A stretch of DNA of 64,000 bases from Dermabacter sp. (GTDB lineage Bacteria; Actinomycetota; Actinomycetes; Actinomycetales; Dermabacteraceae), in contig JAUNTX010000005.1 of NCBI GenBank assembly GCA_030538475.1, forward strand, positions 178,522 through 242,521. The letters run 5' to 3'. Of the stretch, positions 53,733 through 62,726 are shown one piece after another (within the stretch, counting starts at the first letter, position 1; each line of letters starts with the position of its first letter). Under the pieces are notes generated by a model, which was given only the letters and a program-made list of their open reading frames with translations, was not told the origin of the DNA and ran no database searches. Position numbers and translations under genes: made by a program.

Positions 53733-53812
53733 AGCAGGGTCGTTACTGGGACGTGTCGCTACTGAGCAGTGTCAACACTGCGCCGCGGCAACACTGGGCA
53801 GCGTCGTTACTG
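53733..53812. repeat. five-copy 16-bp tandem array between two WXG100 genes
   Basis: Five adjacent 16-mers, all ending in ACTG on the plus strand (at 53745, 53761, 53777, 53793 and 53809, exactly 16 apart). Units: AGCAGGGTCGTTACTG, GGACGTGTCGCTACTG, AGCAGTGTCAACACTG, CGCCGCGGCAACACTG, GGCAGCGTCGTTACTG. Rough consensus RGCAGNGTCGNTACTG. Partly matching 16-mers adjoin each side (53717-53732 and 53813-53828). The array spans the stop codon of the upstream gene and the leader of the downstream one. Function unknown. Confidence 0.85.
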
Positions 53813-54070
53813 TGCAGAGGTGGCACGCTGCTGAGTCGCCTCGTGGGCGGCCTTGAGGCCGAGGCTGCGGATGGCTTCGGCCAGGGCGTAGCCGCGCTCG
53901 AGTTCCGGCAGGTACATGGCGCGGAACGCATCGGCGTCCTCACCAACCCATTCGAGTTCCTTCAGTTCCGTGCTTGCCGTTTCTGCCGCGGCGCGAATGT
54001 TCGTGGCGAAGGTTTCCAGTTCGCCCGCAACGCCTTCGACGGAGATGGGGTTCATTCCCAACATGTTCAT
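53807..54070 (-). CDS. WXG100-type small protein with MLGMNP start
   Basis: 87 aa, ATG with AAGGA 6 bases upstream. Helix-turn-helix hairpin with the W-V-G turn in LKELEWVGEDADAFRAMYLP; helices 12-38 and 47-75. Begins MNMLGMNPISVEGVAGELE, closely similar to the next gene's MTMLGMNPVAVNGVTEDL, so the two are paralogues. Likely forms a dimer (with itself or the paralogue) exported by the EssC-like ATPase. The stop codon lies within the first unit of the 16-bp array. Confidence 0.8.
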   Translation of the reverse strand: MNMLGMNPISVEGVAGELETFATNIRAAAETASTELKELEWVGEDADAFRAMYLPELERGYALAEAIRSLGLKAAHEATQQRATSAQ

Positions 54071-54259
54071 GGTGAATCCTTAATCTGTAGTGCTCGATGT
54101 TTGTCGTGCTCTGGTGGAGTGGGGGTTTCCGCGATGGCGTGGCCCCCTCGGGTGGTGTCTCCTGCCACGCTAGGCCCGCGGGTCCAGCGGAGCGTGTGGG
54201 GACGGTTTTCTGTGCCGGGGGTTGTGGACAACGACCTCGCGCCCCGGGAGTTGAGGTGC

Positions 54260-54526
54260 CTAGCCGGAGGAGGCACGGTGCTGTTCGGCCACGTGCTCGC
54301 CGGCCTGTTCGGCCGCGCTCGCGAGGTCGATGGCCAGGAGCGCGAGCGCGGGCTGGATGGTGGACATCCAGCGCACGAGCGCGGCGTCGGCATCCTCTCC
54401 CTGCCACGGCAGGCCGGCCACGAGCGTGGCGAGCTGCTGGGACTGCTCGCTGATCAGCGTGGCCAGGCGCGAAAGGTCCTCTGTCACGCCGTTCACGGCG
54501 ACCGGGTTCATGCCAAGCATCGTCAT
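54260..54526 (-). CDS. WXG100-type small protein, paralogue coupled to the ATPase gene
   Basis: 88 aa. The ATG at 54526 shares one base with the TGA that ends the ATPase's shifted frame, and AAGGAGGTGA lies 3-9 bases upstream, a near-perfect ribosome-binding site. The W-Q-G turn is in VAGLPWQGEDADAALVRWMS. Starts MTMLGMNPVAVNGV, like the 53807-54070 protein. An ATG one codon earlier is less well spaced. Confidence 0.8.
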   Translation of the reverse strand: MTMLGMNPVAVNGVTEDLSRLATLISEQSQQLATLVAGLPWQGEDADAALVRWMSTIQPALALLAIDLASAAEQAGEHVAEQHRASSG

Positions 54527-57500
54527 CATTCACCTCCTTGGGTGTGCGTAGATGTCGGCTCTGCCTGCGGAGCGGGCTGAGCGACCTGGATGAGGGTGGC
54601 TGCGCCGTGCTGGATCCACCAGGCGCGCCCGGGAATGTCCCGTTCGCCGTCGATGCGCGGGGGCGTGAGGCCGAAGATGGTGTAGGCGTCCATCTCCTTG
54701 AGGCCGAGCAGCACGCCCCTGCCTCCCCCGGCGAACTCGACGCTCAGGGCGTGGGTGCGGGCGAACGCGCTGCTCGTGAGCGATGCCCACACGCCGCCCC
54801 CGTGCTGCACGATGGCGCGCGCCAACTCCGCGAGTGGCGCGGCACGTGGCGTGCCTTCGAGCGGGCCGAGGTCGTCGATGAGGAGAAGGAGGTCGGATCG
54901 CGGGTGCGCGCGCAGGGCGGCAAGCGCCTCGCGCAGGTCATCGGCAGTGCGCAGGTCATCGGCGTGCGCCGGTTCCCCACGCCGCTCCCCTGCCGCTCGC
55001 CGCTCTCGTCGGGGTCCCCCGTGTCCGTTCCGCGCACGCGCCAGACGGTCATACCGGATCGCGCCGCCTGTGCCTCGGCCCGCTCGAGGAGCGAGGACTT
55101 GCCACTTCCCGGGCCACCGGCCACGACCAAGAGGTCCCTGAGCGAGGCCGAAACCCCTTCGCACAGCCCTGCATCGAGACCGAGGATGAGGTGGCCGTCG
55201 GGAGCGGGCGCGGGAAGCTCGTGCTCGGCGAGCCTGCGCGGGAAATGAATGATCGGGACGGGCGGGGAGGCGAGGGCATCGCCCGGGCTCCCGCCCCCGC
55301 ACCGCTCGAGGTCACCGGCGCTCGGCGGCCTCGCAAACTGAGCTGAACGAGCGTCAATGAGGGCGCGACCGGGCGGATCATCGGGGCCGACGGGAGTGGA
55401 CAGTCCCAGCATCGCCTCGTCCTCTTTTCGGGCCAGCCGGAAGATCGCGCGCTGGTCCATCGCCGTATCGAGGACCGTCGGCATCTCGCGCGAGCGGGAC
55501 GTACCGACGACGAGGGCGATGCCGAGGTGTTCACCGTCGCGCGCAAGCGCGGTCAGCATCGCCGTGGCCCCTTCGGCCTCGCGGGGACCGAGTTCGGCCA
55601 TGAGCCCCGCGTACGATTCGATGGCGAGCACAAGGTATTCCCAGCGCTTGCCGGTCTTCTGCGCATGCTCGCTCAGGGAACGTGCCCCCGCGGTGCGGAA
55701 GGCCTCGGCCCGCTCGCGCATACGGGCCACGAGGGTGCGAAGGAGCCGCAGCGCTCGGTCGGTGTCGGTCGCGGGGATCACGGAGCCGACGTGAGGAAGC
55801 TCTGCCAGGGATGCGTGGGAGCCTTGGGGCGAGTCGATGACGTAGGCGTGGGCGGGCGTGACGCGCGGCCAGAGCGCGAGGGAACTGATCACGGTGTCGA
55901 GCGCTTCGGTGGCTCCGGCTCCGGCCGCGCCGATGAGCAGCAGGCGCGGGGAGGTGGCGGGGCTGTAGTGCCACGGGAACTGGCGCTGCTGGGACGGCAT
56001 ATCGATGAGCGCGACCGGGACGCCGCGCTCCGGCGTGACAGCCCGCGGTTCGGCGAGTTCGGCAAGCTCGACCAGTCCGAGGCTGGCGGGGAGGGGTTCG
56101 AGCCAGGGGCGCCGGGGCGCCTCCCGGCCCTCGCGCACGGCGAGCTGGCGGGCCGCCTGCACGAGACGCTCCCCCTCGCTCAGGTCCCCCGCGCCCAGCC
56201 CCGCGCGCTCGTGCTCGATGATGACCGGGCCCCACGTCTCGCCGCTCAGGGGGCCGGGGCTCACGCGGAGCCGGGGAGGGACCGCCCGGGCGCGAGCGAG
56301 GCGCCCCGCGTAGGCCATTTGGACATCGCGCGGAGGTCGGGGCCCCGTGCGCACGAGGCCCCGACCCGGTTGTTCGGCGGTGATGCGGGCGGCGTCGGCC
56401 GTGCCGATCACGTCGTGGGAATCCGCGGCGTCGGCCAGCCGGAGGGCCACGCGCACGGTGGTGTTGGCCCGCAAGCGTTCGCTGACGATTCCCGCGGGGC
56501 GCTGCGTGGCAAGGACCAGGTGCAGGCCGAGCGAGCGGCCGCGCGCGGCAATATCGACCAGCTCGTCCACGAACTCCGGTACGTCACGCATGAGCGCAGC
56601 AAATTCGTCGACGACGATGATGAGGGCGGGTGGGCAGCCCCCCTCGCCGCGCGCCTCGAGTGAGGGCAGGTCCTTGACCTCGGCGCGGGCCAGGATTTCT
56701 TCGCGGCGCACGAGTTCGGCCCGCAGCGACACGAGGGCGCGCTGGACGAGGGCGCCGCTGAGGTCGGTCACGAGGCCCACGCAGTGCGGGAGATCCACGC
56801 ACTCCGCGAAGGCCGCCCCACCCTTGTAGTCGATGAAGAGGAACGTCAGCGCGCTCGGGGAATATTCGGCGGCGAGCGCCAGCACCCACGACTGGAGAAA
56901 CTCGGACTTTCCCGCGCCCGTCGTGCCCGCCACGAGGGCGTGCGGCCCGGCCGTGCGCAATGCGAGGCGAACGCTGCCCCGGCCGTCATGGCCAATGGCC
57001 GCTTCCAGCGTGCGGGCGGGATCGGCATCGCTCAGCGCCCACCGTGCGGACAGGTCGGCGTCGAGGGCATCGAACGCGAGGCCCGTGGCGTCGGCCAGGG
57101 TGACGAGGGAGGGAATGTCGGCGGAGTCCGCGATCCGGGTCCGTGCATCGACCACGGGCGCGAGGCTGCGGGCGCACTCGAGGGCGTCGGTGCGCCCCAC
57201 CGTGGCAAGGGCGAGGGGCTGCACGCTGCTGCCGTCGGCTACCCGTTCCAATGCCCCAGCCACAGGTACTCCCTCCACGAGTGCCCCTTCCACGCCTGCC
57301 CCGCCCACGAGGCTCGGAGCCAGGCCGTCGCGCCCCACCACCGAGGGCAGGTGCCCCACAACCGCGGCGCTGCCAGGCGCATCAGCGGTTCCGTCCACGT
57401 GCACCAGCACGGGACATCCCTGCGGGACCCGCTCGAGACTCCTCGCGCACCACAGAAGGTGGACGCCCACCTCGGGCCCGCTCGCGAAGGCCAGTTGCAC

Positions 57501-59225
57501 GAGGCGCGCCCGTTCCACTGGCGCGGGATCGGCCACGACCACAAGGATGCGCTGCATCGAGGACGAGCCAGCGTCGGCCCCGGCCGTGCGGCTCGCCTGC
57601 TGCCTCGCGGCAACAATCTGTTCGAGGTCGGCGAGCAGCGCATCCGCTGCCGCCTCCTCATCGACGAGGCGCGGCGCCGTCACGGCGCTCACCGGATAGC
57701 TTGCGTGCGGGAGCCACGCGAGGCTGCCGAGCGGCCCCACCCAGGGCTCCCCCACGAACGCGGCCACGGTGAGGTCTTCGGGCGAATGCAGTCCCGCGGC
57801 GGTGATCAGGATCGAGACGGCGACGGGCGCCGCGTGCGAGACCTCCCCGATCACGGCCACGTTCGCTGCGCCCAGGTCGAGGTCCACGGGTGCCTCGTCG
57901 AGACGGGAGATCTCCGCAGCCACGTCGTCGAGCCGCAGGGCGTCGTCGGCCGCCACATCGGGCTTGGCCGGGGCCTCGACGGCAGCGGCACTCACCCGGC
58001 TGCCGACCCCCAGCCGGACGTGGAGGAAGTCCGGGCTGGCGGCCTTCGTGCTCCACAGGAGGCGCGAGCGCTCGGGGATCGCCCGCCGCACACGGCCCGG
58101 ATCGGGAAACCGTTCATCGAGGTGGGCACGCTCCCGGGTGTGCCAGGCGTGCGCCTTCGTGGCCGCGGCGTCCAACTCGTCATCGAAGCGGGCGAGAGCC
58201 TCGCGGTGCTGGTAGGCGGCGTTGCGTTTTTGCGACGCGTAGTTCGCGAGCGCGAGCATGGGCATGAACAGGGCGAAGACCAGGACGAACCTGCTCTGCG
58301 TCATGAACCAGAGCCCGGCGGCCATGAACACCGGGACGATCATCATCACCACCGGAAAGGCCACGGCCTGCGGAGACTTCGGGGGCGAGGGCAGGGGAAT
58401 CGCCGGGGGCGAGGCGGCGTCGATGAAGCGGGGGTTCGGCAGGTGCGCGACCGCCTCGGTCGAGGCGAGCGTGGTGTCGTCCCCTCCCTGGTGCACGAGC
58501 CTCAGCGTGAGGTCGCCAATGCCGATCACGCGGGACCCCTCCACCGACGCCTCGAAGGTCTCGTGCCCATCCACCCACAGCGGGGCGGCGTCGCTCGCGC
58601 TCTGGACGCGACGCTCCGGGAGGCTCAGGCGCGCGTGGCGCGGCTCCACGTCGCGTCCGCGCAACACCACGTCGCACGCGGGGTCAGAACCTATCCACAT
58701 CTGCGGGCCCGTCAGCGGGACGTGGCGCCGCCCGTCCGGCCCCTCGATGAGGAGCCGATATTCCGCGGGATTCGGCGCCCCGGCGGGAAGGTGGGTGCGT
58801 GCCCGACGACCGCGCCGCCCCGGCGCCGCCCCAGATTCTTCCCGGGCGTTCGGCCCTGCGACAGGGGCATCGCCCACCTCGATGACGGTGCCGGACAGCA
58901 GCGCGCTCGTGGCAAGCAGGGCGGAAGGGGGCAGGACCGTACCCGGCTGACCGTGCGGGCTCGAGGCCCCGATCCGAATGCTCGGCACGCTCGTGCCCGG
59001 CACTCGGGCCCTCTGCGGTGCCCCCTCGCGTGCCTTGTCCGGCTCTCCCTCGCGTACCTCGGTAGACGCGGCCTCGCTCAGCGAGCTGAGCGCCGCGGCG
59101 AGGTCGCCCACCCGGGCGGTCTGATCCGCCGTGACGTCGATCGTGCTCGAGTGCGAGCACGGATGGCCCTCACGGTCCCGGCATTCGGTGGAGCACGGGC
59201 GATCCCAGGTGAGTCGTACGTCCAA
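54526..59225 (-). CDS. EssC/EccC-like FHA-FtsK ATPase, frame changes near 54975-54990
   Basis: About 1,570 residues if a -1 frame change is allowed. Order: N-terminal beta-rich region (1-120), FHA-like domain (158-245; WIGSDPACDVVL, EPRHARLSL), two helices (290-308, 312-328), then three FtsK/SpoIIIE domains. Domain 1 is intact: Walker A GTTGAGKSE (767-775), Walker B LIIVVDEFAAL (868-878). Domain 2 is degenerate (IGAAGAGATEA lacks the Lys). Domain 3 has Walker A GGPGSGKSS (1370-1378), but its Walker B LLLLIDDLGPL is in the -1 frame. The initial frame stops at 54744 with a nonsense-like tail; the -1 frame ends in TGATG with the WXG100 gene, so that is the true C terminus. TTG start with GGGGG 5 bases upstream. 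This is the motor of type VII secretion. Frameshift mutation, sequencing error or programmed shift are all open. Confidence 0.82.
54941..54973. repeat. 18-bp tandem duplication in the ATPase 3' region
   Basis: GCGCAGGTCATCGGC occurs at 54941-54955 and 54959-54973, an 18-bp period. It encodes two copies of ADDLR in the tail frame. It is in-frame and directly next to the point where the reading frame changes, which suggests local slippage. Confidence 0.75.
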
Positions 59226-59317
59226 GACCGCCCCCGTCGCGGAGAACCGACGCCGCTTGGCACCGGGCGATCACCGTGACCGCTCCCTCAGTGTCGCGGG
59301 GGCAAGGGGGCCTGCAG

Positions 59318-60019
59318 CTAGGGCCGCGGCAAATTGTGGAGAAGTTCGAGGTCTGCCGACGTAACGATACGGGTGCCGATCGCGTACTCCACGAGCCGGG
59401 CCCGGCGATTGCTCGCAAGGTTGCCCGGGCCACCGCGCAGGCCCCGCACCCCGAGGCGATCAAACTTGTCGCACACGTTGTCGAGCTTGCGGTTAAACTT
59501 CGTGAGCGACCAGCCCAGCCTCTTCGCGGCCTTCGCCGAGGAGGGCAGAGCAGACAGTTCCTCGCCCTGGCGCCGCAGCAGCGGTTCGGCCAGCGCGATG
59601 ATGAGCAGACGCTGCGACTCCGTGAGCGCGACCGCCCCAATCGTGGCGCTGCCGGTGAAGTCCGTATCCTCCATCGGCACCGCCGGCGTCTCCAGGTCCT
59701 CCACAGCGATACTGAACTCGTAGGTCGTGGGTCCGGCCGTGAACACCACGGAGGTTTCGTTGAAAGCCAGCGGCATGCGCGCCCCCGGGGCGAGGGCAGC
59801 ACGCATCGTGCTCTCGGCATCGGTCAGGGTGGCGCTCAGGCGATCCCCCACATTGGCGAGCCACCACATGTTGTCCCCGGGAACGAGCACGAGGAAGCGC
59901 CGGTGAAGAAACGGATTGTCGTCATCGATGATGAGGTCGGCATCCCGGCCGATTGAGAACTCCTGACCGGCGGCGACCTCAAACTCCTCGCCGCAGTACT
60001 CCACTACCACACGTGTCAT
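59318..60019 (-). CDS. FHA-domain protein with helical C-terminal domain
   Basis: 233 aa. Residues 1-105: compact FHA fold with EFSIGRDADLIIDDDNPFLH and RRFLVL, the Gly-Arg and Asn-x-x-x-His positions that bind phosphothreonine peptides. Residues about 140-215: TESQRLLIIALAEPLLRRQG and AKAAKRLGWSLTKFNRKLDN, which look like a winged-helix or sigma-4-like DNA-binding unit, though I cannot assign the family. ATG with GGGAG close upstream. Between the ATPase and phosphatase genes on the same strand, so a phospho-dependent regulator of the secretion locus is a fair guess. Confidence 0.75.
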   Translation of the reverse strand: MTRVVVEYCGEEFEVAAGQEFSIGRDADLIIDDDNPFLHRRFLVLVPGDNMWWLANVGDRLSATLTDAESTMRAALAPGARMPLAFNETSVVFTAGPTTYEFSIAVEDLETPAVPMEDTDFTGSATIGAVALTESQRLLIIALAEPLLRRQGEELSALPSSAKAAKRLGWSLTKFNRKLDNVCDKFDRLGVRGLRGGPGNLASNRRARLVEYAIGTRIVTSADLELLHNLPRP

Positions 60020-60122
60020 AGCTCCCTATTGTGCCACGCGCGATGGGGACTTCTCCCCCGGGTGCGTCGGCCCTTCTCGCGAGGCGGCCACGCGACCCGG
60101 GTCCCACCGGGCTGGGAGCGCG

Positions 60123-60968
60123 TTAGTGGACGGGCTCGGGCGGCAGCGCCGGGAGCTCGGAACGCTCCACGGTGGTGTAGCTCTGCTCCCCCACGTGCGC
60201 CCCGCTTCCGGGCTGGGTCGCACTGACCACGACGGCGGTGGCGTTATCGCGACCGCCGTAGGCCACGGCGCGGTGGACAATGCTCGAGGCCACCGACTCG
60301 GCGCCCGCGCTGTCGGCCAGGAGGCGCTCCAGTTCCGCGTCGTCGATCTCGCCGCTCACACCGTCGCTGCACACGAGGAACTGGTCCCCCTCGGTGACGG
60401 GGAACAGCCAGAAATCGGGCCGCGCCTCGGGACCCGCGCCGAGCGCCCGGGTAATCATGTTCCGGTAGGGGTGCACGCGCGCCTGGGCCGACGTGATCTC
60501 GCCCCGATCCACGAGTTCCTGCACGACCGAATGATCGACGCTCACCTGCGAGAACTGGCCGGATCGCACCATGTAGACGCGCGAATCGCCCAGGTTCATG
60601 ACGAGCCAATGCGGTTCGTCCTCGTGCAGGGTCAGGGCCACCATGGCAACGGTCGTGCCCGCGCTGCGGGAGGTCTCGTCGCTGATGCTGGCGATACGTT
60701 CGTAGGCGCGAACCATGGCGTCGGCCACGGCATCGGGATCCACGTACTGCTCGCCGGCGAGCGAGAAGAACTCGTCTATGACAATGCCGCTCGCGACCTC
60801 GCCCGCATTGTGCCCGCCCATGCCGTCGGCCACGAGGTAGACGGGAGCGATAGCGAGGTAGGAGTCTTCGTTCACCTTGCGCACGCGGCCCACGTCCGTC
60901 GCGGCCGACGAGGCCACGCCGAAGGGGCGTGGCGAGGCAACCTCACCCTCGGGGTTGTCCGTGGTCAT
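60123..60968 (-). CDS. PP2C-family serine/threonine protein phosphatase
   Basis: 281 aa. All PPM motifs are visible: DVGRVRKVNEDSYLA, YLVADGMGGHNAGEVASGI (metal Asp-Gly), NLGDSRVYMV, LVCSDGVSGEIDD and GGRDNATAVVV (metal Asp). Cytosolic; no membrane helix, unlike PstP, which has one. It removes phosphate from Ser/Thr of target proteins, plausibly those read by the adjacent FHA domains. No kinase gene is in the window. Overlaps the RDD-FHA gene by ATGA. Confidence 0.92.
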   Translation of the reverse strand: MTTDNPEGEVASPRPFGVASSAATDVGRVRKVNEDSYLAIAPVYLVADGMGGHNAGEVASGIVIDEFFSLAGEQYVDPDAVADAMVRAYERIASISDETSRSAGTTVAMVALTLHEDEPHWLVMNLGDSRVYMVRSGQFSQVSVDHSVVQELVDRGEITSAQARVHPYRNMITRALGAGPEARPDFWLFPVTEGDQFLVCSDGVSGEIDDAELERLLADSAGAESVASSIVHRAVAYGGRDNATAVVVSATQPGSGAHVGEQSYTTVERSELPALPPEPVH

Positions 60969-62620
60969 TCGCCACGCACTTCAATGCTGATGAGCCGATC
61001 GCCCACCTTCACGCGCGCACCGCCCGGCACGGTGATGTCCTGCCCGGCCTGCACGGCCTGCTCTGTACCGTCGCTGTAGAGAACGGCGGTGCCGTTGGTG
61101 GAGTCCGCGTCGGTGACGAGGACGATGCCGTCGTCAAGGCGCACGCGCGCGTGAGTCTTCGACATCGACCGAGTGTCATCGAGGAACGCGACAGCGACCT
61201 CGCCGTCGGCAACGACGGGGTTGCGACCCACGACGGCCGTCACGCCTGCGGACAGCTCGTGCCGCGTACCGTCGTCAAACACGAGGATGACGCCGGGCGA
61301 AGCGACGAGGTGATCGAACGCGGGAGTCAGAACCGTCTGATCCGGGTCGGCGAGCTCTGCAGGAGCAGAAGCGTGGGTCGGCGCCGCAGGAACATCTTCG
61401 CTTACCACGGGGGCAGGCGCGTCAAACGGCGCCGCAGGAGCGTCCTCGTGTGCCACGGGCGCGGCCTCGTGCGCCTGGGGCGCGTCCCCGAGCTCCGCGA
61501 CCGCGACATGATCATGGGCGTCGGCTGCGGGGGTCTCTTCCTCGGTCAGCTCGGTCACCTCGGACTCCGACAGAGCCTCGCCAGCTTCCGTGCTCTCGAC
61601 AGTCTCGACGCTCTCACCATCCTCCACGACCGGCGCGTCCTCGACGACAACGACCTCTTCCGAGCGCGCGTCGGCCGCGTCAAGCTCCTTAGAGCGCGCT
61701 TCGTCGGCGGGTGCTACTTCCGGAGCCGGGGCTACCTCGGCGGGGGCAGCGGGGACGGCGGGAGCAGCGGGGGCAGCCTCGGGTGCGTGTCCGTCCCACG
61801 GGTAGGAAGTGGATGCCGGGGCCTCGGCTTGCTGGGGCGCCGGGCCGCTGGCCGCCGGGACGGTTCCCCACTGGGGCGCGGCGTAGGCGCCGTCAGGCGC
61901 GGGGACCTCGGCGGAAGGAGCCGCGGACGGCGCGGCGTAGGGCGAAGGGGCCGACGCCGGGGCGTACGGCGAAGGCGCCGAGCCATGAGCGTAGGGCGAT
62001 GCCACCGGTGCGGCGGTAGCTGCGGGAACTGCGCTCGAGGCGGGTGCTGCACTGGGCACGGGAGCGGCGCTGGCGGCGGAGGCACTCGAGGAGCCGGAGC
62101 TCGCGCTGCGGCCATTGGCTACCGTGGTACGGGCGGCGCGGTCGTGGAGGCCGCGGCCGTCCTGGGCGAGGACGATGGTGATCGCGAGGATGATCGGTCC
62201 GACACCCACGCACACGATGGACAGCGCGCCAGCGACGGCAAGGCGGATGATCGCCTGAACGAACGTGGCCTTGTCTCCGGTGTCCGCATCGACGACTCGG
62301 TATCCGAAGATGAGTGCGCCGGGGCTGGTGCCCCTCAGGCCCATGAGTGCGACGAGGATGATGACGTACAGAAGCACGAGCAGGATCGTGAGGACCCACC
62401 CGAAGAAGTAGCCTGCGCCGACGGGGCCGCGGCTGAACAGCGCCGTGAGTTCGGACAGCTGCGCGGGAACGGTGGCCAGGAACAGGAGCGTGAGGTCGAT
62501 CCAGCCGGCAACAATCCGCTTGAGCGGGTTCACCTGAGGCTCCATGACCGTCGGGGACAGGGGGGCGCCATAGGGGGGTGTCGACATAGGTGCGTCAGCT
62601 TTCTGCGTGGCCAGGCTCAT
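60965..62620 (-). CDS. RDD-family membrane protein with C-terminal FHA domain
   Basis: 551 aa from the ATG 5 bases after GGAGG (an ATG one codon upstream is closer). RDD domain about 30-170: RIVAGWIDLTLLFLATV, two further helices (74-93, 122-150) and GLHDRAARTTV. Then a long Ala/Pro/Ser/Glu linker (175-445) with three SPYA units, and an FHA domain (about 450-550): VVGRNPVVADGEVAVAFLDD, SKTHARVRLDD, DADSTNGTAVL, containing the GR, S-x-x-H and N-G phosphothreonine-binding residues. Membrane-anchored phosphopeptide reader, inferred to assemble the secretion apparatus. Confidence 0.88.
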   Translation of the reverse strand: MSLATQKADAPMSTPPYGAPLSPTVMEPQVNPLKRIVAGWIDLTLLFLATVPAQLSELTALFSRGPVGAGYFFGWVLTILLVLLYVIILVALMGLRGTSPGALIFGYRVVDADTGDKATFVQAIIRLAVAGALSIVCVGVGPIILAITIVLAQDGRGLHDRAARTTVANGRSASSGSSSASAASAAPVPSAAPASSAVPAATAAPVASPYAHGSAPSPYAPASAPSPYAAPSAAPSAEVPAPDGAYAAPQWGTVPAASGPAPQQAEAPASTSYPWDGHAPEAAPAAPAVPAAPAEVAPAPEVAPADEARSKELDAADARSEEVVVVEDAPVVEDGESVETVESTEAGEALSESEVTELTEEETPAADAHDHVAVAELGDAPQAHEAAPVAHEDAPAAPFDAPAPVVSEDVPAAPTHASAPAELADPDQTVLTPAFDHLVASPGVILVFDDGTRHELSAGVTAVVGRNPVVADGEVAVAFLDDTRSMSKTHARVRLDDGIVLVTDADSTNGTAVLYSDGTEQAVQAGQDITVPGGARVKVGDRLISIEVRGE

Positions 62621-62683
62621 CATGGCCTCCGCGCGGGCGGCGACCGCCCTCCACTCTATCCGGCGAGACTGGGGGACGAAAAT

Positions 62684-62712
62684 ACAGTACTGTCCCCCGG
62701 ACTGTCCCCCGG
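62684..62712. repeat. palindrome plus 12-bp direct repeat upstream of RDD-FHA gene
   Basis: ACAGTACTGT (62684-62693) is a perfect palindrome. It overlaps a perfect 12-bp tandem repeat, ACTGTCCCCCGG at 62689-62700 and 62701-62712. The element lies in the 106-bp gap between the prenyltransferase and RDD-FHA genes, 64 bp before the latter's ATG, so it may be an operator. Confidence 0.65.
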
Positions 62713-62726
62713 GCCGACGCGTGAGG

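Noticed and set aside
54744..54985. Continuation of the ATPase in its first frame as the real C terminus
   Set aside because: The sequence there is Ser/Arg/Pro-rich without Walker B; the -1 frame carries the conserved motif and couples to the next gene.
56784..59279. 831-codon plus-strand frame opposite the EssC-like ATPase
   Set aside because: Shadow of the ATPase gene; no recognisable domain.
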